Shown: positions 23,001 to 35,000 of the stretch, piece after piece
Numbering within the stretch: the first letter of the stretch is position 1
Layout of the letters: the number at the start of each line of letters is the position of its first letter
From: Prostheceraeus crozeri
Taxonomy: Eukaryota > Platyhelminthes > Polycladida > Euryleptidae
Reading direction: 5' to 3'
DNA length: 64,000 nucleotides
NCBI GenBank assembly: GCA_907163375.1
Contig: CAJQUW010012648.1
Location: 124,001 to 188,000 of the forward strand
The notes under the pieces: model-generated
Seen by the model: only the letters and a program-made list of their open reading frames with translations
Database searches by the model: none
Told to the model about the DNA's origin: nothing
Program-made: the position numbers and the translations under genes

Positions 23001-26000
23001 CTCAAGAGATGCGGTGTTAATGCTGCATAGAGATACAAAAGAGAAATGAGTTATTTAGTTATTCTCATCAGTTTTGGTTTGCTTTTTGCCTTCTGTGAAC
23101 AAAAAAATGCTGCTCACTGATAATTAACAGTTGCTTATATATTATAAGCAACCATGATCATACGATTGACCCTTTTTGAGAAAATGACGTTAATTCAAAA
23201 TGAAGGACAGAAAAACAAAAACTGCTTTCTAGGGCTCGACTGAAAAAATTCCCAACTACTTAGTCAACAGTTTCCATGTAAGTTGACCCACGTTTTCAAA
23301 TACATTTGTTAGAAAATCACACGGCTAGCCCTTTTCGATAAATGACGAAAAATCAAACAGTCGAAGCTGCATTCTGGGGGCTCAACTAATGTGCATTAAA
23401 AACAAGTCCTGGAGGTCCTTACATGCTCACAAGTCTTGGAAAGGTTATATTCTGAATTTTAGTGTTTGTGTACAAGCCGAAATGTATGAATCAGTGGTTT
23501 GCACAGATTGATCAGACCTCCAAGACTTGTTATTAATGCATATTTATCGAGCTGTTCCGATCGTATATCCGCCATTTCACGAAAAGGGCTACATTTTCTG
23601 TCATGCACTCCAATTATGATTTGAGCACGCGCTCAATTATTTCGAATTTATTCTCTTGCTAATGTACATTCGTGCATAAAGTACAAGTCTAGTAACGTGT
23701 CTAGCTTAGAGCACAGGTCTAGTTAACCTTGGTCGTAGGTTCCGATCCTACCAGCCGCACATCTTTTGCATGGCAATTTGATCTATCGTTTATTTATATT
23801 CATTGTTGTTAATTGCATTCACGACATGGTTTAAGATGCTTTGGTGGACAATCGATCCCCGCTACTTGCCTTAATGTCGGCAGTCACAATTATGACGTGT
23901 TATATATTAATTGATTATTATTGCCTTGAAAACTGATGTGTGGTGGTGAGGGTTTTATGCTACCAATTGACTAAGTCGCGTAAGTGGCTCGTAGCTCTGT
24001 TGGTTAGAGCACAGGTCCAATTAACCTTGGTCGTAGGTTCCGATCCTACCAGCCGCACATCTTTTGCATGGCAATTTGATCTATCGTTTACTTAATTTCA
24101 TTGTTGTCAATGTCATAATGGTCTAATCCTTTTTCCTGCTAGGCTCAATGCAGTAAGAGTGAGAATGCAAAAAAGATAGTGAATGGATTTTAGTGAAAAT
24201 GGTTGAAATGTGTGCCTGGTAGGAAATTAATATCACTCGTGCAACTCTGTGATATTATCTCATTCCGTTTTGAGATGGATGTCAGCATTTACAGTTCCGT
24301 AATTTTGCGAGGATTCACAGATAAATCTCTGAGCTTGAAATTTGTTATCAACTTCACGGACTGCCGAAATGATGCAAACAAATTCTAATACATGATCATC
24401 AACCATTCACAGATATCTAACTATGATCTATCAGCAGTATTTTCGCAGACGATGCAGTAAACAAAATTGGAGAATACATATCCCTCTAATAATAACGTAG
24501 AAATTGCGGACTTGACAACACGATGCAGACTAAAAACTAGCGAACGCACATCGCTTATGCATAGCATCAACGATCGATGGCGGCAAAGAATAATGAGACG
24601 GTCTTCAGATGCACATCCACAGTTTAAGTTCGCCGAGTTTCGAGTATAATATACACTTACAGCTATATATCATAAAGGTGCAGTATCAGTTAATTATTAG
24701 TTTAACATGATTTGCATGGTGAGAAAAATCGGAACAGGAAATTCCAAGCTTTCCTTCTGTTCAGAATGGAATTTGCGATTGTGGCAAGGAATAGATTATG
24801 ATTAATCGAACAGATCAGAATGCAACGGCCATGCGATGTTTTGAGAGCTTTGTGATATTGTGTAGAAAAATTAGAAAATGCAATCAATATTGATTCCGCT
24901 TTTGCTACTGCTGGAGGATGAAATACCCTTATCGAAACGTTGACATAGCTTCGTGGCATCAAGCATTATCCTAAACCACCGTGTTCAAGGTTCTGCAGTA
25001 CTATAGCTTTTCAAAGTAATCACTGAATTTTTAAACCAATCTACTTTGCAATTTCGTCATGCTGGAGTAGACAGTTTCTGCTTGGATGTTTTTCCAGGGT
25101 TTTTTCTTCCTGCTCCTGTTTTTATTTACCATCCACTTCCGTCCACAACTTTTCTGACCCACTCTGTCTCATCTCTTCTTAACATGTGGCCAAGCCAACT
25201 TAGCACTTGCCTTTTTGCAATATCTGTGATATTCTCAAGACTCAGTGCTTTCTGATGCTGTAATTAGATTACCTTTACGATGACACCAAACATCCAACGT
25301 AGCACACTCATATCTCCACACGCTGAAGTCTGCATTAAATTAAATGTCTTAAATGAATTACTCGCAAGATAAATTAGGTGCTAAACACAAGCGATTTGAA
25401 CTTCGCGTTCGAGTCCTGTCGTGCTCGTGTCACGGCTGAAACATTTCGGGTCACGCTGATGTAAAATTTAGACTGACGACTAAATACTGACGACCTATAC
25501 TCCACTTACATTGTAAACTTGACTCTTCGCTACAAAGAAACTGTGACAGCTACATTTCCGCCGCTTCCAAGAAATATCACGGAGTCTTAGAATATCACAG
25601 ATTTACGGCTTGTGAAAGTCCTTGGAAAATTGGAAAGATATCCATCTTACTTGCATTTTGCTAGATCAGTAAATTAAGACTGAGGTCTTCGGGTTCATGA
25701 ATGTTAACAAAAAAAATTACGACTAAGATGTTGCACTGATTTGGCAATTAACGTTAAAATGCAACAGGAGGCAACGGACGACAGCATTTACTTGACTGTA
25801 AATGCTTCAATTCAGCGTGTTAGGCTACATGTTGTACGGAACTGAAGAGAGCATATAAAAATAGAGATAAACTAGAATTTATAAATAGAGACACATTAAG
25901 CTCGTAAGTTATTTGCGTTTTTTAAAGGTTAAACTGACTGAATGCTACACAGCGATGCTCCACAAAGCCGTAAGACAATGAGTCTGTTACAAATAAAGCA

Positions 26001-29000
26001 TAATGCACATTGTAAAGCTTACTATGTCCACAGCAAGTTCCGCAAAGCAGATAACATTTTCCTGGATGGAACATATTATCCTGAGACCTCTATGAATTTC
26101 TCTTCATTATTTGTCATAATAGCCTCGAGAATTCGGCTCTGTCATTGCAGCAAATAATGACCTCAAATCTATACATTATCTATTCTTCTTCGTCAGCCGT
26201 TTATGCCACTGCAGGCAGATAGCCTCTACAAATGTCTCCATCATCTTCGGTCTTGTGCCTCTAGCATCCACAATTCACCGATCAGGCTCCCGATGCTCAC
26301 TATCCATCTCTTCTTTTGCCTTCGTGTTATCCTACTTCTTCCTCTTGGAGTCCACTCTGTCGCTTTCTTTGCCGATCGGCTATTGTGCTTCCTCGAATGT
26401 GTCCTGCCTATCACCATTTCAGTTCTCTTGCTTTGCAGACGACAGCCTGCATTTTCGTGTGTCCTCGAATCACTTCATTTCTCCATTTGTCCATTCTGAA
26501 GACGTTCATCATTGATCTTTCCATGGATCGCTGTGCCACTTCAAGCTTTTTCTGTTGCTCTTTTGTAGGTGTGCAAGTCTCAGCTCCATATGTCACGACT
26601 GGTACAATGACTCCGCTTATACTATTTCTTTTGAGACACATAAGTCCTTGACGAATTCTCTGTATTGAACGAATCTTTGTCTGACAAGCATCTCAGCAAG
26701 TTCTCCTGCATCATCTGAGAACAAGATAACATCATCTGCGAAACGTAGATAGCTGAGTTTTTCTCCATTTACATTGATTCCGGTGTTTCCTAAGTTGGCA
26801 GCTTAAATAATGTCGTTCAATACAGTAGGGGTGAGCTGTCCCACTTGGATCTGTGACACATTTTGATATTCAAGATTTGTCACATTTTGTCACACATCGA
26901 TGAGCGTTAATGTCACGTTTTGTCACATGCCCATTGACATAAATGTCACATTTCGTCACATGCTGATGGAAACATATGTACAAAATTTGACACATGATGT
27001 CCACGAAATTGGCAGCTATCGAAATTGCCATTTTTGCTGCCCTATCGATGAATGTATATCAAGCGGCGTTATAATGGGACCAAAGTGTTTAAATGGGACA
27101 AGATCGAGAAACCTTTAATTTATTATTACTACTCTTTGTCATGTAAGGAGTTTCATAGAAATTGCCATTTAAGATATCTAACAGTTTTCCCGAGATTTGT
27201 GGCAACAGCGAAACAAACCATGGGTAAGACCTTAACACCTTTATTTTTGTTTTAAGTGAAAAATTACACTCAAACGTTGTAGTCTTATTGTAATTATGAT
27301 TATTTTTAATGTCTTGAATTCATTTTGATGGCAAACAACAAGCACGCATTCGGAATAAATTCAACAAAATGAATTGACAGACAATATAAATTCGCACAAA
27401 AAAAGAGCACTTCTACTCATAATTCTGTTTTCAGTGAAGAAATATCACACCGAGCTTTGTTACAATTGTTGTTTTCCTTGGATTGTGTGCATTATCGGAA
27501 CTACAACTTCGCAAGGAATACTGCGATCTGGAAATGACAATCGAAAAGCGTATGACCACATGGAATGAATGTTGGAATTGGGCCATCAAGCTCAAAGTCA
27601 ACTTTAAACAAGCGAACTAGTAGCATCACGATTTACCTGGCGAAAGTGCAAGTCACAAATGGGAGCACAGAGAAGCATATCTATCTTACATATTCCGAGT
27701 ACAAATCAAAGTCAAAGAATAAAGTTGTCGTTATTTCATTTAGACGAAGTTGATGCTCCTCTGTGAGTTTAAACCTCATTATACCATGTCATACCACCGT
27801 AAAAACATTACTTTTGTCAAATTATTTTCTGGTTACGTAAATTTGTCACATTTTGTCACACCAACAATGAGAAATGCACATTATGTCACATTCTATTTTG
27901 AGATGAAAAAATGTCACATATTGTCACATCGGCCCACCCCTGAATACAGGCTACAGCTGTGAATAGCATCGGTGAGAGTGCGTCGCCTTGTGTAGCTCGT
28001 TTTCCAATTATGATTAATAATCAATAATTTGTTACCTAGCCAGTCTGTTCGTATTTACGATGTTCCTTCCCCATGAATTTTGTTACTAACCCTAAATAGG
28101 TTAATGTAGGATATATGGCACTCCATGGTTTTCTGCGGCTTTAAACACTGCCACATGACTGATTGAATCGAAGGACTTTTGGTAATCAATAAAAACCATG
28201 TGCAACGGTACCTGATATTCGTTGCATTTTTCGAGAATCTGGCCTACCGTTTGAGGATGATCCATCGTTGAGTAGCCTTTTCGAAAGGCTGCTTGGCTTT
28301 CATTCATTTTGCTGCTGATTCTGTTCTTGAGTACCTTCATAAATAATTTGTACATATGAGATAAGAGGCTGATTGGTCTATAGTTGCTCAGCTCTGTTTT
28401 GTCTCCTTTCTTGAATATTAGGATGATGGTGGTAGTTTTCCACTTGTCCGGAATGTTTTCCTTTTCAAGGACTAAATTAAATAGCGTTTTCAGCTTTTGT
28501 TTGGTTTCTTCCTCGCCTGCTTTTAGGAGTTCGGCTACAATCATGTCTTCCAAATGAGCCTTATTATCTTTCATCTGCTTTAAGGCCACTTCGAATTCAC
28601 TAACAAGAAAATGGGTTCTCTATTCTCTATTACGTAACAATTACAAGTTAGTTCATGTGATACATTTCTTTTTATATTCGTTCATTGAGGCCAACTGCAC
28701 CTTTTTAATCTCAAGTTCAGAAGTTTTAAAATGAGATTCAGAAATTTTAAAGTCATATTCAGAAATTTAAAATCTATTTCAGAAGAATTTCTAACATTCA
28801 AAAACTATCAAAGAACACTATATTCTCAGTAACTAAACACATGGGATCGCTTCAAGTTCAACCGTTTTGGTTAACGACCACATTTCAATAAAAAAGTTAT
28901 GTCATTTTACTAATGCCCAACTTCCATGTCTTCCATGGCTTGCGCAGCAGCAAAGAAAGTATGATTGTGTTGACAGCAGCGGGCACAGTCCTGACCAGTT

Positions 29001-32000
29001 ATGCTGTGGATTGCGTTTTCTTTTTTAGTTTCTACATCTTCCTGATCAGAAACTTGAAACGGTCTGGTTGCCCAAGTGAGCTTATTTTTTGTGCTTATGG
29101 TGCTTTTTTAAGATCTGTTTTATTATATGCATATCCAGTGTTCTGTAACTTACCCATTTTTCTCCAGAATAAGTTATTGTGTGTCGAAAAACGTGTTCTT
29201 CGCATAATTGGTTGTGATTTCCACCATGAGAATTTGTTAAGTATTGGTGACAAGTCTTGTAAAAAGTTTTTCAGACAAATCGAGTGTAATAGGGACCATC
29301 CACTTCGGGAAATGTTCGAGGAGAAACAGTGTTTTAGAACTAGAAATTCAAACTCTCTGAGACCACCAGTAATGAAGACTAAACGCTTTTGTGAATCTTT
29401 TGTAAAGTTTTGTACGCGCCAGTGAAATTGAAATTGAATTTGTGTTTTTATTTTTACTTTTTACTTTAAAACTGCATATGATTTTATTTGATTGTGATGT
29501 GCTCACCGATTTTTCATGTGAGGCAATATAGATGGTTCATTCTCATTCTCATTCTCATACATATTGCAGTCGCTGTTCTCCAAGATTGTCTATGCGACCT
29601 CTAGTGGCGTGGAGTTGCTTGTCCAGAAACTGTTATATTTAGAAGTCCATAAGTCAACATACAAGCCTCTGTCTCTTTTTTCTGAAAAGTTTCTGGACAA
29701 GCAACTCCACACCACTAGAGGTCGCATAGACAATCTTGGAGAACAGCGACTGCAATATGTAGAAACTAAAAAAGAAAACGCAATCCACAGCATAACTGGT
29801 CAGGACTGTGCCCGCTGCTGTCAACACAGTCATACTTTCTTTGCTGCTGCGCAAGCCATGGAAGACATGGAAGTTGGGCATTAGTAAAATGACATAACTT
29901 TTTTATTGAAATGTGGTCGTTAACCAAAACGGTTGAACTTGAAGCGATCCCATGTGTTTAGTTACTGAGAATATAGTGTTCTTTGATAGTTTTTAAATGT
30001 TAAAAATTCTTCTGAAATAGATTTTAAATTTCTGAATATGACTTTAAAATTTCTGAATCTCATTTTAAAACTTCTGAACTTGAGATTAAAAAGGTGTAGA
30101 TGTAGTATTATTCTGCGAGCAGAAGGATGATTGATTGTAGCATCAATTGTGGTAAGGATGATCAACTGCACTGCATCTAACGGACTTCAACAATCAATTA
30201 GTTGACACTCACTGATCCAAAGTACACTGAAATTGTAGCTTGTGAGACATACAAAACTGCAATGGAATTTCCTGATTGAGACTTTTTGGAGTGCTCATTC
30301 CATCTTCGGTACGCACGGACTGCCGTCCGTCAACGAGAACAGACCCATGGGAGATATTGACTGCCTTCAAATTGACGAATAATTTTCATCTCTGCTCCTA
30401 TCAACGTCAGCAATAATTGAGGGGAATCAAACCCTGATTTGAGGAATTATGACATAAAACAATGGTTTCAACTCATGTTTTCATTGGCAATGACTCGCTG
30501 AAAGTCAAATTTCCTGTATGACTGCAATTTGAAGCAATTATGTATTTTGTACAAGAAAAAGCGAAGCAATTTGTGAAAGTTATTAATCTCTATAATGGAA
30601 TGAATTCTAACATGCAGTCAAAATTAAATAATTTTCAATTAACATATTCAATTCATGGAGAGGAGGAAATTGGATGGAAATATTTCGATCAATTTATCTC
30701 AAAAATTATTTCAGCAATTTTGAAAATATTTCCGAACTTCTGATTCCACATTGTCTGCTATAGAGTGATTTATTTTATGAGTTGAAAAGATGTTCAACAG
30801 AGTTAATCATCAAATTCAACACTATCACAAGGATAATGCCTGTATTGTCTCAGACTTCCGCTATTATAATGGAAAGCTCTCCTTTCACGATGACTGTATA
30901 TCATTCAAATTGTATGTACCATTAGCAGTTTTGGTGGCTATTCATAATGAAGTTTGACAATGCTAGCCTGATCCCCACGAATATCATTCGTCTTGCAGCG
31001 TCGCCAGGCGGTCCACCAATTTAAATCGTAATGAGCGGAGCGTGCATCCTTACCCGCAGCTGTCCACTCACCTTTGCCTCGTGTTTCAGTGTAGATGAAC
31101 ATCGATGCAAAGTTGCTATGGTAAGGGATAAATCTTCTTGTATCTCTGACAGCAGCTCAGAAAAGCTGATTTTCGTCAAACGTAATTCGGACATGATATA
31201 TTAGTTAATTAAAATCTGTTTTTCTCCATCAGTTAATAGAAAGCTTAAATTGATGATAGCCTGGAGTATTGCTTCAAGCGCAATCTTCCTTTCTTGATCC
31301 AATGCCCTATACAATAAATAAACATATCCTTTAGCTTAGATAAACAGATTTTTATAAAAACAAAAATATCGAAGCATGTTTGTGTGTAGATATAAATTAG
31401 GACTTAATACAATATTGTTGTTGTAGGATAACAACGTGATATTTCAATAGAAGCAAAAACGAGTTTTCTCCGAATCAGTTCCTTCGTCAGCGGAAACTTT
31501 ATTCCAACATAGCTTTTATATTGTCGATAACGTGATATGTATGTATATAAAGATGACGCAGTAGTCAGTATCTGCACCTGTCACCTTGATGCTACAACTG
31601 GTAGATTGAATGACGTGATATTCCTATGAGAGTGATTGAAAAGTGCATTTTTTGTCTTAAGTTCAATTTTGGAATGTGAGCATGCGAACTCCACGAACTT
31701 CTGCAGTAATTGACATAAGTAGAGACCTTCTCTGACTTCGGAGACCAGCAGACATATAGCACTATACATACTTGCCTAGCAGCATATTTTATGTTTTACA
31801 GGCCAATCACGTTTCTAGCAGTAATTGAGTGCTGCCCTTATGGCTATGTTAAGAAAATCGATAGGTCTATTTAGTGCTCTAATGTATGCACATTTTCGTT
31901 TCTTTTTGTCCTGCATATGAGTTATGAGGATATGAGTATTGTTCTGCCAGACTCGCCACGAGTTTCAGCTGACTCGACTCGAGATTTGTAAATGCCCGAC

Positions 32001-35000
32001 TCACAGTACCCTACTTTAGCACTAACATAAATTCATGAGAAGTAAATTCAATCAAGTATTTTCACGCAAGCTGTGATGACCGAATGTGCCCCAGTCTTTC
32101 TACTCCTTAAAACACGGAGAAACAAGCAGTAATTTCACTCACGTATCGATTACAATGAGATTCAAATCGTATTGTTGAAGGAAGTCGTCACAGCGAAGTC
32201 GGGTACTGTCACCGATATTGAATTCTGAGAGCGTTTTATTCAGCACGGACTCTGAAAGACAAGGAATCACATAGAACGGTGAAATTGCAAAAATTGTTGA
32301 AATATGCTTCTTCATAGAAAAGGAGGGGTGGCAAATGTTTTAGTCGCCAACTTGTGCCATACGTGCTCTCTCGTTCGAATGACACTGACAGACATTAGAT
32401 TTCAGATGCAATAAAACAGGTTTAGACGATTATCAATGGTGCTCAACAAAACAAATTCAGTTGAACAATGCCTTTTCCCTTTTATAGCGTTTATTTCAAG
32501 TTGGGAGTAACAGGGTGTCTACAAAATATCTAATACTCAATTTTAGAACATTTATGACTTTGTAGGCACCCTTGTGTAAAAATATCTGACATCCTATTTT
32601 CCGTTAGCATGCTTGTAAGCGTGGTCGATGTACATTCCAATGTCTAGTCTGATCTATCGAGTTTTCCAAGATAAGTTTCCTCTTGAATTACAATTGACCT
32701 ACCTTCCATACAGTCCTCTTCACTGGTGATGAGAATAGTTGCACGTCCATCAATTTCAACGTCAGGTTCTACCATCCCCAATTCCTTCTTCAGAACGCGG
32801 TCTCGTAAATCTCGAACCAGCATTCTGTCGGCACGACAACGAAGATAGCATTCTCGTCCCTCAGAACACACATAGCACTTCGGGTTGACCATTGGAAGAT
32901 CAGTAGGAACCAAAACTTTCCTGTTCACGTTGGGCTGCCGTCTGAGATAAACCGCACGACAATCCTGAAACAGATTTGTGAAATAAGTCCATTGCTCTAC
33001 ATACAATCTGTCATAGAAATCTGAAGTCATTCATCCCATCATGGGTAACTTCTTTTTACCCATACACACGCTTGCCACTGCAGGAGACTTCGTAGGAAAC
33101 ACGTGCCACAATTTGAGAATGAGAAAAAAGCACGGGACATGTTTGGAGAGCACATTGGAAGAACCTGTCATAGTTAGAGAGCATATTCGAAGCACCTGTC
33201 ATAGTTAGACAGCATATTCGAAGCAACTATCATAGTCAGAGAGCATATTCGAAGCAACTGTCATAGTTAGAGAGCATATTCGAAGCACCTGTCATAGTTA
33301 GACAGCATATTCGAAGCACCTGTCATAGTTAGAGAGCATATTCGAAGCACCTGTCATAGTTAGAGAGCATATTCGAAGCAACTGTCATAGTTAGAGAGCA
33401 TATTCGAAGCACCTGTCATAGTTAGACAGCATATTCGAAGCACCTGTCATAGTTAGAGAGCATATTCGAAGCAACTGTCATAGTTAGAGAGCATATTGGA
33501 AGCACCTGTCATAGTTAGAGAGCATATTCGAAGCACCTGTCATAGTTAGAGAGCATATTCGAAGAACCTGTCATAGTTAGAGAGCATATTCGAAGCAACT
33601 GTCATAGTTAGAGAGCATATTCGAAGCACCTGTCATAGTTAGAGAGCACATTGGAAGTGCTTGTCATAGTTAGAGAGCATATTCGAAGCACCTGTCATAG
33701 TTAGAGAGCATATTCGAAGCACCTGTCATAGTTAGACAGCATATTCGAAGCAACTATCATAGTCAGAGAGCATATTCGAAGCAACTGTCATAGTTAGAGA
33801 GCATATTCGAAGCACCTGTCATAGTTAGACAGCATATTCGAAGCACCTGTCATAGTTAGAGAGCATATTCGAAGCACCTGTCATAGTTAGAGAGCATATT
33901 CGAAGCAACTGTCATAGTTAGAGAGCATATTCGAAGCACCTGTCATAGTTAGACAGCATATTCGAAGCACCTGTCATAGTTAGAGAGCATATTCGAAGCA
34001 ACTGTCATAGTTAGAGAGCATATTGGAAGCACCTGTCATAGTTAGAGAGCATATTCGAAGCACCTGTCATAGTTAGAGAGCATATTCGAAGAACCTGTCA
34101 TAGTTAGAGAGCATATTCGAAGCAACTGTCATAGTTAGAGAGCATATTCGAAGCACCTGTCATAGTTAGAGAGCACATTGGAAGTGCTTGTCATAGTTAG
34201 AGAGCATATTCGAAGCACCTGTCATAGTTAGAGAGCATATTCGAAGCACCTGTCATAGTTAGAGAGCATATTCGAAGCACCTGTCATAGTTAGAGAGCAT
34301 ATTCGAAGAACCTGTCATAGTTAGAGAGCACATTGGAAGTGCTTGTCATAGTTAGAGAGCATATTCGAAGCACCTGTCATAGTTAGAGAGCATATTCGAA
34401 GAACCTGTCATAGTTAGAGAGCACATTGGAAGCACCTGTCATAGTTAGAGAGCATATTCGAAGCACCTGTCATAGTTAGAGAGCATATTCGAAGCACCTG
34501 TCATAGTTAGAGAGCATATTCGAAGCACCTGTCATAGTTAGACAGCATATTCGAAGCACCTGTCATAGTTAGAGAGCATATTCGAAGCACCTGTCATAGT
34601 TAGAGAGCATATTCGAAGCACCTGTCATAGTTAGAGAGCACATTGGAAGTGCTTGTCATAGTTAGAGAGCATATTCGAAGCAACTGTCATACTTAGAGAG
34701 CATATTCGAAGCACCTGTCATAGTTAGAGAGCATATTCGAAGCACCTGTCATAGTTAGAGAGCACATTGGAAGCACCTGTCATAGTTAGAGAGCATATTC
34801 GAAGCAACTGTCATAGTTAGAGAGCATATTCGAAGCACCTGTCATAGTTAGAGAGCATATTCGAAGCACCTGTCATAGTTAGACAGCATATTCGAAGCAC
34901 CTGTCATAGTTAGAGAGCATATTCGAAGCACCTGTCATAGTTAGAGAGCACATTCGAAGCACGTGTCATAGTTAGAGAGCATATTCGAAGCACCTGTCAT

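Noticed and set aside
23994-24066. Functional tRNA gene
   Set aside because: The head is imperfect and its downstream tail is shared with two other copies, which is the behaviour of a SINE.
25380-25460. SINE suggested by GTTCGAGTCC on the plus strand
   Set aside because: Only a B-box-like word; no A-box or shared tail with the two SINE families in the window.
26203-26651. Three overlapping plus-strand open frames of 86-111 codons
   Set aside because: They are the complement of the RTE LINE C-terminal region, which has clear homology on the minus strand.
29654-29881. 75-codon minus-strand frame starting [16 protein letters not shown], also seen in the left arm
   Set aside because: It lies in the foldback arms and therefore appears twice; no similarity to known proteins, so it is not called a gene.
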